Shown here in pieces: positions 45,226-53,826 of a stretch of DNA of 64,000 bases. This DNA comes from Neisseriaceae bacterium (GTDB taxonomy: Bacteria; Pseudomonadota; Gammaproteobacteria; Burkholderiales; Chromobacteriaceae), in contig JAIYAC010000002.1 in NCBI GenBank assembly GCA_027489245.1, positions 186,001 through 250,000 on the forward strand, in the 5' to 3' direction. The notes beneath the pieces are model-generated. The model searched no databases. It worked only from the letters and a program-made list of their open reading frames with translations, and was not told where the DNA came from. The first letter of the stretch is position 1. Each line of letters opens with the position of its first letter. The translations under genes and the position numbers were made by a program.

Positions 45226-45954
45226 TTAGCGAGCCAGCATGGCGGCCAGTGCGCTGGCACTGCCATCGCATAGTGATATATCGCCCACACCGTACTGGCG
45301 CAAACGCAGGGCAATACGCGGGTGCAGGGTATAAAACGGCAGCGTGCACAGCAGGGCGCGCTGTGCTGCCTGTGCCTGGCCAAACAGCGCGTCGGCAATC
45401 TCGCTGGAGGTCACCAGCAGGCCAGCCAGCTGGCCAGACGCATGCAATGCGGCCAACCCGGCCCAGTCCGGCGGGCTGACCTCGCGCTGGTAGATGTCGG
45501 CATGGCGCACCAGCGCGCCGCGTGCGGCAAGGGTTTCCCCGAGCTGGGCGCGCCCGCCGTGGCCACGCACAATCAGCACACGCTGGCCGGCAAGCTGCTG
45601 CATGGCGGGGTGCGCCAGCAGGGCGTCGCTGTCATTGCCCGCTTCGGGGTACAGCACCGGGCGCTGGCTTTGCTGCATCAGCTTGTCGGCGCTGGCGCGG
45701 CCAACGCAGGCCAGCTGTACGCTGGCGGGCAGCTTGGCGGCCACGGCCGGCCAGCCGATATCGATGGCCGACGGGCTGACAAAAACCAGCCAGTGGCTCA
45801 CGCGAGCCAGCGCGGGCAGAGTGGCCAGCGCGGCGGCGTCCGCTACCGTATCCAGCACGCTGAAAGGCTGTGCGGCCACGCCCAGCGAAGCCAGCGCGGC
45901 CTGCAGGCGGGCGGCCTGGGCCGGGGGGCGCACCAGCAGCAGCGTGCCGGCCAT
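45226..45954 (-). CDS. hemD: Uroporphyrinogen-III synthase
   Basis: 242 residues. Cyclises hydroxymethylbilane to uroporphyrinogen III with inversion of ring D. The family is poorly conserved. The supporting features are two similar Rossmann-like lobes, the start LLLVRPPAQAARLQAAL, LVFVSPSAID, VLIVRGHGGR and the near-universal YQREV segment, and its position 3 bp after the hemC stop. Confidence 0.92.
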   Translation of the reverse strand: MAGTLLLVRPPAQAARLQAALASLGVAAQPFSVLDTVADAAALATLPALARVSHWLVFVSPSAIDIGWPAVAAKLPASVQLACVGRASADKLMQQSQRPVLYPEAGNDSDALLAHPAMQQLAGQRVLIVRGHGGRAQLGETLAARGALVRHADIYQREVSPPDWAGLAALHASGQLAGLLVTSSEIADALFGQAQAAQRALLCTLPFYTLHPRIALRLRQYGVGDISLCDGSASALAAMLAR

Positions 45955-45957
45955 GGC

Positions 45958-46893
45958 TTATTGGCCGGCCTGTTCGGCGATGACGGCGGCGATCAGCGGC
46001 GCGGCGTCCTGGTCCAGCAGCTTTTTGGCGACGGCACGGCCCAAGGCGTCGGCGTAGTCACGCGGGGCGCTGGCGCTGGCGGTGAGCATCACCGAGCCGT
46101 CCGGGTGGGCCACAAAGCCGCCCAGGGTGATGAGGTCGTCGGTGATGGTGGCAAAGCCGCCGATCGGAATCTGGCAGCTGCCGCCCAGCACGCGCGAGAA
46201 AGCGCGTTCGGCGCTGACGCAGGCGTGGGTATCGGCGTGGTTCAGCGGTGCCAGCAGGGTGATCAGGTCGGCGCGGTCGGCGCGGATTTCAATGCCCAGC
46301 GCGCCCTGGCCCACGGCCGGCAGGCTTTCCGACGGCGCCAGCTCCTGGCGGATGCGCTCGCTCAGTTCCAGGCGTTTCAGGCCGGCGGCGGCCAGGATGA
46401 TGGCGTCGAACTCGCCGTCGTCCAGCTTGCGCAGGCGGGTTTGCACATTGCCGCGCAGCGGTTTGATCACCAGGTGCGGGAAGCGGGCGCGCAGCTGCGA
46501 TTCGCGGCGCAGGCTGGAGGTACCCACCACGGCGCCGTGCGGCAGCTCGTGCAGGCTGGTGTAGCGGTTGGACACCAGCGCGTCGCGCGGGTCTTCGCGC
46601 TCGCAGATGGCGGCCAGGGCAAAGCCTTCCGGCAGGTTCATCGGCACGTCCTTGATGGAGTGCACGGCAATATCGGCGCGGCCTTCTTGCAGGGCCAGCT
46701 CCAGCTCTTTCACAAACAGGCCTTTACCGCCGATCTTGGACAGGGTTTTGTCCAGGATCTGGTCGCCCTGGGTGGTCATGCCCAGAATCTCTACCGTAAG
46801 CTGCGGGTACAGCGCTTCCAGGCGGGCTTTGATGTGTTCGGCCTGCCACATGGCGAGTTTGCTTTCGCGGCTGGCGATGACGAGCTTGTTCAT
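45958..46893 (-). CDS. hemC: Porphobilinogen deaminase (hydroxymethylbilane synthase)
   Basis: 311 residues. Polymerises four porphobilinogens. Cys240 in [13 protein letters not shown] carries the dipyrromethane cofactor, and Asp82 in VHSIKDVP is the catalytic acid. The N-terminus [18 protein letters not shown] is typical. It is the first gene of an operon hemC-hemD-hemX-hemY-rhodanese, with spacers of 3, 117, 3 and 2 bp. A 15-nt palindrome lies about 100 bp upstream of its start. Confidence 0.97.
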   Translation of the reverse strand: MNKLVIASRESKLAMWQAEHIKARLEALYPQLTVEILGMTTQGDQILDKTLSKIGGKGLFVKELELALQEGRADIAVHSIKDVPMNLPEGFALAAICEREDPRDALVSNRYTSLHELPHGAVVGTSSLRRESQLRARFPHLVIKPLRGNVQTRLRKLDDGEFDAIILAAAGLKRLELSERIRQELAPSESLPAVGQGALGIEIRADRADLITLLAPLNHADTHACVSAERAFSRVLGGSCQIPIGGFATITDDLITLGGFVAHPDGSVMLTASASAPRDYADALGRAVAKKLLDQDAAPLIAAVIAEQAGQ

Positions 46894-46994
46894 GAACGGC
46901 GGTCCTGCGCTAAGAAAAGGATGGCCGGCATTCTAGCACGCACACGGCGGCCAACCTTGATGCAGGGCAGGGTGTGTGTAGCTGCAACATTACC

Positions 46995-47009
46995 TGTAGT
47001 TTAACTACA
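46995..47009. promoter_or_regulatory. Perfect 15-nt palindrome upstream of the hem operon
   Basis: TGTAGTT-T-AACTACA, 7-bp arms around one base, in the 140-bp spacer between hemC and the AEC permease stop. The hem operon promoter must lie here, so it is a candidate operator. Confidence 0.45.
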
Positions 47010-47033
47010 CGCTACGCCGCTTTTGCGGCAGGA

Positions 47034-47927
47034 TTACAGCAATAAGGCCAGCATCAGCGGCATGGTCAGCATGGCGGCCAGCGTCGAGGTCGTGACCACC
47101 GCGGCCGCCAGCTCGCCATCGCCCTGCATGCGCACCGCCAGGATATAGGCCGAGGTAGCGGTGGGCAGCATGCTCATCACCAGCGCCGCCTGGCGGTACA
47201 GCCCGCTGACACCCAAGAGGCCGGTGGCCAGTACGGCGATGGCGGGCAGCCATAGCAGCTTGATGGCGTTCCAGTACAGCAAGGGGCCGGCGTGGCGGCG
47301 CAGTGCGGCAAAGCGCAGCCCGGCGCCCACGGTAATCAGCCCCAGCGGCAGCGCGGCGGCGGCCAGGTGGTCGATGGCGGCAAACAGCGGCCCCGGTATG
47401 GGCAGGCCGCCCAGGTTGGCCGCCAGCCCGCTGCAGATGCCCCAGATGATGGGGTTGCGGGCCAGCTCGTGCAGCATGCCGCGCTCGCTGCCGTGCGCCA
47501 GCTGCCACACGGCCATCACGTTGACCACCGGCACCATGCTGCCGCAGAGCAGCGCGATGGTGGCGATGCCCTGCTGGCCGGCCAGCGTGCCCATGACGGC
47601 AAAGCCGACATAGGTATTAAAGCGGTAAGCGCCCTGGTTGCCAGCGGCAAAGCTGGCCTGCGGCAGCCGGAACAGCGGCTTGGCCGCGCTGCCCAGCGCA
47701 AAGGCGCAGGCGGTAAACAGCAGGCCTGCGGCCAACATGGGCAGGCTGGCGGCCAGGTCCAGCTGCGCCCGCGCCAGCGCGCGGAATAGCAGCGGCGGGA
47801 ACAGCACGAAGTACACGAATTTCTCGGCCTCCGCCCAGAAAGCAGGCGCCAGCCAGCCGCTGCGCCGCAGGGCAAAGCCGAACAGGATCAGCAGGAAATC
47901 GGGAATGAGGATCAGGGCGGTGTCCAT
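47034..47927 (-). CDS. AEC family transporter (auxin efflux carrier-like)
   Basis: About 297 residues with ten hydrophobic segments in two five-helix halves. GNQGAYRFNTYVGFA and the C-terminal LPTATSAYILAVRMQGD are typical of bacterial AEC permeases, which carry small organic acids such as malate or malonate. The start is ambiguous: ATG 47927 fits the family start (MDTALILIPDFLLILFGF), while GTG 47954 would add nine residues. Its proximity to ppc, from which it is divergent, hints at a dicarboxylate substrate, but that is only inference. Confidence 0.85.
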   Translation of the reverse strand: MDTALILIPDFLLILFGFALRRSGWLAPAFWAEAEKFVYFVLFPPLLFRALARAQLDLAASLPMLAAGLLFTACAFALGSAAKPLFRLPQASFAAGNQGAYRFNTYVGFAVMGTLAGQQGIATIALLCGSMVPVVNVMAVWQLAHGSERGMLHELARNPIIWGICSGLAANLGGLPIPGPLFAAIDHLAAAALPLGLITVGAGLRFAALRRHAGPLLYWNAIKLLWLPAIAVLATGLLGVSGLYRQAALVMSMLPTATSAYILAVRMQGDGELAAAVVTTSTLAAMLTMPLMLALLL

Positions 47928-47978
47928 GCCGGCCATCTTCGCAGTGTTTGTCACAATAAAATATTAGGGAAATAGAGC

Positions 47979-50687
47979 ATGAACGATCTGGACAAGGATT
48001 TACCGCTACGCGAAGACCTGGCACGGCTGAACCGCCTGCTGGAAGCGCTGCTGCAGGAACAGGAAGGCGCCGAGGTGGTGGACGAGATCCGCGCCATCCC
48101 CAGCGGCGCGCAGCGCCACGACGCCGAGGCCGATGCGCTGGTAGAGCGCCTGTCGCCCGCCACCACCACCGCGCTGGTGCGCGCCTGTGGCCTGTATTCG
48201 CAGCTGTTCAATATTGCCGAAGACCTGCACCACGCCCGCCGCCGCCGCGCCCACCAGCGTGCCGGTAGCGCGCCGCAGCGCGGCAGCCTGTCGCGTGCGC
48301 TCACCAGCCTGCACGACAGCGGTGTGGATTTTGCCCGCCTCAACGCCGCGCTGCAGGAAGCCAGCGTCAGCGCCGTGCTCACCGCCCACCCCACCGAAGT
48401 ACAGCGCCAGAGCGTGCTGGACGGCCACCGCGCCGTGCGCAAGTTCCTGCAGCAGCTGTCGTCGCCGGACATCACGCCAGAGGAAGAAACCGAAGTCGAA
48501 GCCAAGCTGCAGCGCGTGATCCACACGCTGTGGCAGACCACCGAAATCCGCCCGTTCAAAATGACCGTGGCCGACGAAATCGAAAACGGCGTGGCCTACC
48601 ACCCGCTGTCGTTCTTCCAGGCCATCCCTGCGCTGTACGAGCGCCTGGGCCGCCAGATGCGCGAGCTGTGGGGCCAGGACGCGGCCATACCGTCTTTCCT
48701 GCGCGTGGGTAGCTGGATCGGCGGCGACCGCGACGGTAACCCCAATGTCGACGCCAGCGTGCTGCGCCATGCCGTCACCCGTCAGGCCGAGGTGGCGTTC
48801 AAACACTATTTCTACGAGCTGGCCGGCCTGTACCGCGAGCTGTCGCTGTCGGCACGCCACGTTAGCGTGTCGCCCGCCATTGCCGCCCTGGCCGCTGCCT
48901 CGCCCGATGCGGCCATCAGCCGCCGCGAAGAGCCGTACCGCCTGGCGCTGGCCACCATCGAAGGCCGCCTGTCGGCCACCGCGGCCAACCTTGGGCTGCC
49001 GCTGCGCGGCCGCTGGACCGCCGGTGAGGCCTACCCCGACACCGCCGCGCTGCAGGCCGACCTGGCCGCACTGCGCGACTCGCTGGCCGCCAACGGCAGC
49101 GCGCTGCTGGTGTACGGCCGCTTGGGCAAGCTGGTACGCGCCGTGGACGTTTTCGGCTTCTACCTGATGCCGTTGGACCTGCGCCAGCACGCCGAAAAAC
49201 ACGCCGGCGTGGTGGGCGAGCTGTTTGCCCACGCCAACCTGGAGCACTACGCCGCGCTGGACGAAGCCGCCCGTGTGCGCGTGCTGCTGCGCGAGCTGGC
49301 CACGCCGCGCCTGCTGTACTCGCCCTTCCTCAGCTACAGCGCCGACAGCGAAAAAGAGCTGGCCATCTTCCGCGAAGCCGCGCTGGTGCAGCAGCAGTTT
49401 GGCCAGGGCGCCATCGCCCAGTGCATTATTTCCAACTGTGCCAGCGTGTCCGACATCCTGGCGCTGGCCTTGCTGGCCAAGGAAAGCGGCCTGCTGCGCC
49501 TGGATGGCGGCGTGCCGAGCATCAGCCTGAACCTGGTGCCGCTGTTTGAAACCATTGCCGACCTGGACGCCTCGGCCGCCACCATGCAGCAGCTGTTTGC
49601 GCTGCCGTGGTACCAGCAGCTGCTGAAGAGCCGTGGTGGTGTACAGGAAGTGATGCTGGGCTATTCCGACAGCAATAAGGACGGCGGCTACCTCACCAGC
49701 CAGTGGGAGCTATACCAGGCCGAGCAACGCCTGGTGCGCGTGTTCGACGCCGCCGGTGTGAAAATGCGCCTGTTCCACGGCCGTGGCGGCTCGGTAGGCC
49801 GTGGCGGTGGCCCCGCCTACGAAGCCATCATGGCGCAGCCGGCCGGCACGGTAGTTGGCCGCATCCGCATTACCGAGCAGGGCGAGATCATTACCGCCAA
49901 GTTTGCCGACCCGGACAACGCCACCCGCAACCTGGAAGCGCTGGTGGCCGCCACGCTGGAAGCCACCCTCAGCCAGGGCAGCCAGCAGGACACCGACGAA
50001 AGCGTGCTGGCCGAGCTGTCCGGCCACGCCTACCGCACCTACCGCGCGCTGGTGGAGTCGGACGGCTTCATGCAGTACTTCATGGAAGCCACGCCGATCA
50101 GCGCCATTGCCAAGCTCAACATCGGCAGCCGCCCGGCCTCGCGCAAGGCGCTGGCCAGCATCAAGGACCTGCGCGCTATTCCGTGGGTGTTCTCCTGGTC
50201 GCAGTCGCGGGTGATGCTGCCGGGCTGGTACGGCTTTGGCAGCGCGGTGAAAGCCTTCCTGGCCGCCCACGGCGGCGACGCCGGCCTGGCCCAGCTGCAG
50301 GCGCTGTACCGCCAGTCGCCGTTCTTCCAGGTGATTTTGTCCAATATGGAGCAGGTGCTGGCCAAGGCTGATCTGCAAATTGCGCGCCGCTACGCCGCGC
50401 TGGTGGGCGACGCGGCGCTGGCCGACCGCCTGTTTGGCGGCCTGCAAGCCGAGTTCGACAAGACCCTGGCCGCGTTCTTTGCCATTACCGGGCAGGACAA
50501 GCTGCTGCAGGGCAACCCCACGCTGGCACGCAGCCTGGATACCCGCCTGCCCTACCTGGACGCGCTGAACCTGCTACAGGTCAAACTGCTGCAGCGCCTG
50601 CGTCAGGAGCCGGACGACGAGGCCGCGCTGTACGCCATCCACCTCACCATCAACGGTATCTCCGCCGGCCTGCGCAACAGCGGCTAA
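47979..50687 (+). CDS. ppc: Phosphoenolpyruvate carboxylase
   Basis: 902 residues, standard for the bacterial enzyme that makes oxaloacetate from PEP and bicarbonate to refill the TCA cycle. Signature 1 VLTAHPTEVQRQSVL contains catalytic His137. Signature 2 FHGRGGSVGRGGGP begins near residue 599. GYSDSNKDGGYLTSQW is also present. The C-terminus ends NGISAGLRNSG, the conserved family tail. Together with pckG in this window, the cell has both directions of the PEP-oxaloacetate step. A repeat copy and a terminator follow directly. Confidence 0.97.
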   Translation: MNDLDKDLPLREDLARLNRLLEALLQEQEGAEVVDEIRAIPSGAQRHDAEADALVERLSPATTTALVRACGLYSQLFNIAEDLHHARRRRAHQRAGSAPQRGSLSRALTSLHDSGVDFARLNAALQEASVSAVLTAHPTEVQRQSVLDGHRAVRKFLQQLSSPDITPEEETEVEAKLQRVIHTLWQTTEIRPFKMTVADEIENGVAYHPLSFFQAIPALYERLGRQMRELWGQDAAIPSFLRVGSWIGGDRDGNPNVDASVLRHAVTRQAEVAFKHYFYELAGLYRELSLSARHVSVSPAIAALAAASPDAAISRREEPYRLALATIEGRLSATAANLGLPLRGRWTAGEAYPDTAALQADLAALRDSLAANGSALLVYGRLGKLVRAVDVFGFYLMPLDLRQHAEKHAGVVGELFAHANLEHYAALDEAARVRVLLRELATPRLLYSPFLSYSADSEKELAIFREAALVQQQFGQGAIAQCIISNCASVSDILALALLAKESGLLRLDGGVPSISLNLVPLFETIADLDASAATMQQLFALPWYQQLLKSRGGVQEVMLGYSDSNKDGGYLTSQWELYQAEQRLVRVFDAAGVKMRLFHGRGGSVGRGGGPAYEAIMAQPAGTVVGRIRITEQGEIITAKFADPDNATRNLEALVAATLEATLSQGSQQDTDESVLAELSGHAYRTYRALVESDGFMQYFMEATPISAIAKLNIGSRPASRKALASIKDLRAIPWVFSWSQSRVMLPGWYGFGSAVKAFLAAHGGDAGLAQLQALYRQSPFFQVILSNMEQVLAKADLQIARRYAALVGDAALADRLFGGLQAEFDKTLAAFFAITGQDKLLQGNPTLARSLDTRLPYLDALNLLQVKLLQRLRQEPDDEAALYAIHLTINGISAGLRNSG

Positions 50688-50698
50688 GGTTGGCCGCA
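50686..50698 (+). repeat. AAGGTTGGCCGCA repeat overlapping the ppc stop codon
   Basis: The TAA of ppc (50685-50687) runs into the extended motif (CTAAGGTTGGCCGCAGG). CAAGACAAA and the terminator stem follow. Confidence 0.9.
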
Positions 50699-50707
50699 GG
50701 GCAAGAC

Positions 50708-50740
50708 AAAGCCGGTCCGCGTGCGCGGGCCGGCTTTTTC
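50708..50740 (+). terminator. Rho-independent terminator of ppc
   Basis: AAAGCCGGTCCGC/GCGGGCCGGCTTT stem (one T-G pair), 4-nt loop, TTTTTC after it. Confidence 0.88.
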
Positions 50741-50772
50741 ATGTGTCGGCTAGGCGAGGGTGGCAGGCCGCC

Positions 50773-51108
50773 TTAGCTACCGCGCAGCGTGTGCAGCTTC
50801 AGTGGTAGCGGCTCGCCCAGCCAGCGCGCTGCCGTGGTGTGGCCGGTCACTTCGTTGTCCAGCTCCGGGTGCAGCAGCACGGGCAGGCCGTCGCGGTATT
50901 GTTCCAGCAGGGCGGTAACGGCCGGTAGCAGTGGCTCGGCAAAGTCGATCTCGAACATCGGTCGCGTGTGCGGGCCCACTTCGCGCTCGATCAGCCGCCC
51001 CAGCCAGCAGCCGGCCGGCAAGCGGCTGGCCAGCGAGGCGTGCAATGTCGCTGCGGCGGGCTGCTGCTCGGGCAGAAAATAAACGTGTGCGTGGTAGATG
51101 GTGGTCAT
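50773..51108 (-). CDS. DOPA 4,5-dioxygenase family protein
   Basis: 111 residues from ATG 51108. Conserved blocks of the small DOPA-dioxygenase family: YHAHVYF at the N-terminus, REVGPHTRPMFEIDF in the centre (about residues 42-56) and LLHPELDNEVTGHTTAARW then LGEPLPL near the end. The His residues in HAHVYF and GPHTRP are likely metal ligands. In fungi and plants relatives open catechol rings of DOPA; the substrate of bacterial members is generally not known. It lies convergent with ppc. Confidence 0.9.
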   Translation of the reverse strand: MTTIYHAHVYFLPEQQPAAATLHASLASRLPAGCWLGRLIEREVGPHTRPMFEIDFAEPLLPAVTALLEQYRDGLPVLLHPELDNEVTGHTTAARWLGEPLPLKLHTLRGS

Positions 51109-51160
51109 TGTGTGCGTATTGTGTGGGTTTGGCGCCATGTTATCGCACCTTGGCCGCCGT

Positions 51161-51301
51161 TTATAGCAGGGTGCGGTGCACGCGCTCGCGGGCTTCGTCC
51201 AGCAGGCGCTGCTGGCGCTGGTTCAGGCAGTCGCCACGCTGGCAAAGTGATCGATAAACCGGGGTGAAGCAGTAGGCGAGTAGGCGGCGCAGCAGTTTCA
51301 T
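51161..51301 (-). CDS. Possible 46-residue small protein
   Basis: Short frame with ATG 51301 and TAA 51161: MKLLRRLLAYCFTPVYRSL, CQRGDCLNQRQQRLLDEAR, then a short basic tail. It has an amphipathic basic N-terminus, two close cysteines (CQRGDC) and a charged helix. Codon use is like its neighbours and it fills an otherwise empty gap between the DOPA-dioxygenase and LysR genes. No strong ribosome site is seen, so it may be spurious. I recognise no family. Confidence 0.4.
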   Translation of the reverse strand: MKLLRRLLAYCFTPVYRSLCQRGDCLNQRQQRLLDEARERVHRTLL

Positions 51302-51395
51302 GGCATGCTCATTGTTGAGTGGTTGGCGATGAACCCAGCTTAACCAGCCACTTTCAGCCGATAAACCCGTGCTTACTCACCATATTGTCAAGCCA

Positions 51396-52298
51396 ATGAA
51401 AACAATGCCGCTGCCCGACGATGTGCTGGTGTTCGAGGCCATTGCCCGCCTGGGCAGCCTGACCGCCGCTGCCGACGCCCTGGGCTGTACCCGCAGCCTG
51501 GTCAGCTTGCGGCTCAAAGCGCTGGAAAAGCAGCTGGGCGCGGTGCTGGTATTGCGCACCACGCGGCGGCTGGCGCTGACCGAAGCCGGCCAGCAGCTGC
51601 TGCCGCACGCCCAGGCCATGCGCCAGGCGCTGGAGCGCATGCAGTACGCGGTGGATAGTGCCCAGTGCGGGGTGGACGGGCCGCTGGCGCTGTCTACCTC
51701 GGTATCGCTGGCACCCATGCTGGCACCGCTACTGGCCGAGCTGGGCCGGCAGCAGCCCGGTCTGCAGCTGCGGCTGGACGTGGACAACCGCGTGCAAGAC
51801 CCCATTGCCGACGTGCTGGACTTTTGCCTGCGCATGCGCAAGGTGCACGACGATTCGCTGGTGGCGCGCCCGGCCGGCTGGGTAGAAGAAGGCCTGTACG
51901 CCAGCCCGGCCTTTCTGCAGCAGCATGGTTGGCCGCAACACCCGGACCAGCTGCTGCAGTACGGCTTGCTGAGCCACGACGATGGCGAACAGCTGACGCT
52001 GGTGCGCGGCGACGACACCTGTGTGTTGCAACCCGGCGCGGCGCGCACCCATTCGGGTGCATATATTGCCGCCCTCAGCATGTGCGTGGCCGGTTACGGC
52101 ATCAGCGTGCTGCCGCATTACATGGCGGCACCCGCCTGCCGCCGTGGCGAGCTGCAGCGCGTGCTGCCCGACTGGCAAGGCGAGCGTTGGCAGGTGTTTC
52201 TGGTCTACCCCTACCGCCAGCCCATGCCGCGCAAGTACACGGTGCTGATCGACTTCCTGCTGCCGCGTATCGCCGCCGCGTTGGCCGAGCAGGCCTGA
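51396..52298 (+). CDS. LysR family transcriptional regulator
   Basis: 300 residues from ATG 51396 (a GTG at 51369 and an ATG three codons later are alternatives). N-terminal winged helix: GSLTAAADALGCTRSLVSLRL, then KALEKQLGAVLVLRTTRRLALT. The effector domain of about 205 residues has the LysR pattern, ending VAGYGISVLPHYMA before the last strand. It belongs to the CrgA-like branch by the RTTRRLALTEAG block. It precedes the RarD-like permease on the same strand by 67 bp, so it may regulate that gene or a distant one. Confidence 0.88.
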   Translation: MKTMPLPDDVLVFEAIARLGSLTAAADALGCTRSLVSLRLKALEKQLGAVLVLRTTRRLALTEAGQQLLPHAQAMRQALERMQYAVDSAQCGVDGPLALSTSVSLAPMLAPLLAELGRQQPGLQLRLDVDNRVQDPIADVLDFCLRMRKVHDDSLVARPAGWVEEGLYASPAFLQQHGWPQHPDQLLQYGLLSHDDGEQLTLVRGDDTCVLQPGAARTHSGAYIAALSMCVAGYGISVLPHYMAAPACRRGELQRVLPDWQGERWQVFLVYPYRQPMPRKYTVLIDFLLPRIAAALAEQA

Positions 52299-52365
52299 GC
52301 CGGCAGCGGCTGGCCGCCAGCCGCCATTTGCGGCACTATCACCGGGTATTCACTCGGGATTCGAT

Positions 52366-53286
52366 ATGGCTACCCCCCACGCGCCGTCCGGGCGCGGCAT
52401 TGCGCTGTCCATCAGCGCGTCGCTACTGTTTTCGCTGTTGCCCGCCTATGTGACCCAGCTGCGGCCGCTGGATGGCCTGGGCATTTTTGCCTGGCGCATC
52501 CTGTGTACGCTGCCCGGCGTGCTGCTGATCGTGCTGCTCACCGGCAAGCGCCAGGCGTTTGCCGACAGCTGGCAGCGTATGTGGCGCCAGCCCGCGCTGC
52601 TGGCGCAGGTGGCTGGCATGGCCGCGCTGATGGGCGTGCAGCTGTGGCTGTTTCTGTGGGCACCGCTACACGGCCAGGTGATGGCGGTGTCGATGGGCTA
52701 TTTTCTGGCGCCACTGGTAATGGTATTGGTAGGGCGCTTGCTGTATGGCGAGCGGCTGTACCGGCTGCAGGCCATCGCCGTGGTGCTGGCGCTGCTGGGT
52801 GTGCTGCACGAGCTGTGGCTGACGCGCGCCATCGCCTGGCCCACGCTGTTGGTGGTGCTGGGTTACCCGCCGTACTTCGTGCTGCGCCGCAAGAGCGGGC
52901 TGGACCCGGTGTGTGGCTTTGCGCTGGAAATGGCGCTGATGTTCCCGGTGGCGCTGGCCATGCTGCTGTGGCTGGGGCCGGCCGGCTGGGGCGTGCTGGA
53001 CGAAGCGCGCTTCTGGTGGCTGCTGCCGGGGCTGGGCATCCTCAGCTCCATTGCCCTGTTGTGCAATATTGCCGCCAGCCACCTGCTGCCGATGGGGCTG
53101 TGGGGCTTGCTGGGTTATGTGGAGCCGGCGCTGCTGTTTGTGCTGGCCATTGCCTTTCTGGGCGAGCCGCTGGGCGCCAATGGTTTGCTCACCTACGGGC
53201 CGATCTGGGGCGCGATTTTGCTGATTGCCATTCACACCCTGCGCCAGCAACGCAAGCTGGCGCTTTCACGGCAGAGCCCTGCATGA
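52366..53286 (+). CDS. RarD-like EamA family permease
   Basis: 306 residues with ten hydrophobic segments in two EamA halves. The RarD-type landmarks are LWLFLWAPLHGQVMAVSMGYF and FLAPLVMVLVGRLLYGERLYR, and LGYVEPALLFVLAIAFLGEP in the second half. E. coli RarD was named for chloramphenicol sensitivity; its physiological substrate is unknown. The stop overlaps the start of the next gene (ATGA-type, 53283-53286), which indicates coupled translation. Confidence 0.85.
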   Translation: MATPHAPSGRGIALSISASLLFSLLPAYVTQLRPLDGLGIFAWRILCTLPGVLLIVLLTGKRQAFADSWQRMWRQPALLAQVAGMAALMGVQLWLFLWAPLHGQVMAVSMGYFLAPLVMVLVGRLLYGERLYRLQAIAVVLALLGVLHELWLTRAIAWPTLLVVLGYPPYFVLRRKSGLDPVCGFALEMALMFPVALAMLLWLGPAGWGVLDEARFWWLLPGLGILSSIALLCNIAASHLLPMGLWGLLGYVEPALLFVLAIAFLGEPLGANGLLTYGPIWGAILLIAIHTLRQQRKLALSRQSPA

Positions 53287-53801
53287 AAAACCTGTTATTC
53301 GCCGGCTGGCTGGCCTTATGCAGTAGCTGGGCTGCGGCCCAGCCCACCTTGGCCGTGCCGGTGCGCCAGGGCTGGTTTGACGGCCAGCCGGTGTGGTACC
53401 TCACCACCGACGCCTCGCGCGCCGATGCGGCCATAGACAATGCGGCCAACCTAGTGCCACGGCTGGCCAATGCGCTGCCGCTGAGCCGGCACGAGCCGAA
53501 CCCGCGCTCGGTGCTGGACCGCATCTACAAGTTTGCCGCCCAGCCCAGCGTGTTGCCGTCCATCCCGCAGCCTTTGGGTGCGGCCAACCGTGACCGCGCC
53601 TACTCGCCGCTGTGGGACGTGATCATGGTGCACTGGCAGCCCGGCCGCACCGTGCGCGAGCTGCGCTCGGTGGACGAGGTACTGGCGGCGGAAGACGCCG
53701 GCGACGTGCGGCTTGAGCCGCTGGAGCTGGTGGTGAACTGCCCGGTGTTGCAGGTAGGGCGCCAAACGCTGCCGGGCATTGCGCCGTTGCCCCTGCCGTG
53801 A
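53283..53801 (+). CDS. Exported protein of unknown function
   Basis: 172 residues with a signal peptide (MKNLLFAGWLALCSSWAAA). The mature domain starts QPTLAVPVRQGWFDGQPVWYLTTDASRA (cut: WFDGQPVWYLTTD is the most distinctive stretch) and contains SPLWDVIMVHWQPG and LVVNCPVLQVG near the end with a single Cys. I recognise the pattern as one seen in other small secreted proteobacterial proteins but cannot name a function. It is translationally coupled to the RarD-like permease, so the two may work together. Two repeat copies lie inside it (53441 and 53579). Confidence 0.65.
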   Translation: MKNLLFAGWLALCSSWAAAQPTLAVPVRQGWFDGQPVWYLTTDASRADAAIDNAANLVPRLANALPLSRHEPNPRSVLDRIYKFAAQPSVLPSIPQPLGAANRDRAYSPLWDVIMVHWQPGRTVRELRSVDEVLAAEDAGDVRLEPLELVVNCPVLQVGRQTLPGIAPLPLP

Positions 53802-53826
53802 TTGCCTGATACTGGCGGGGGCGGGT

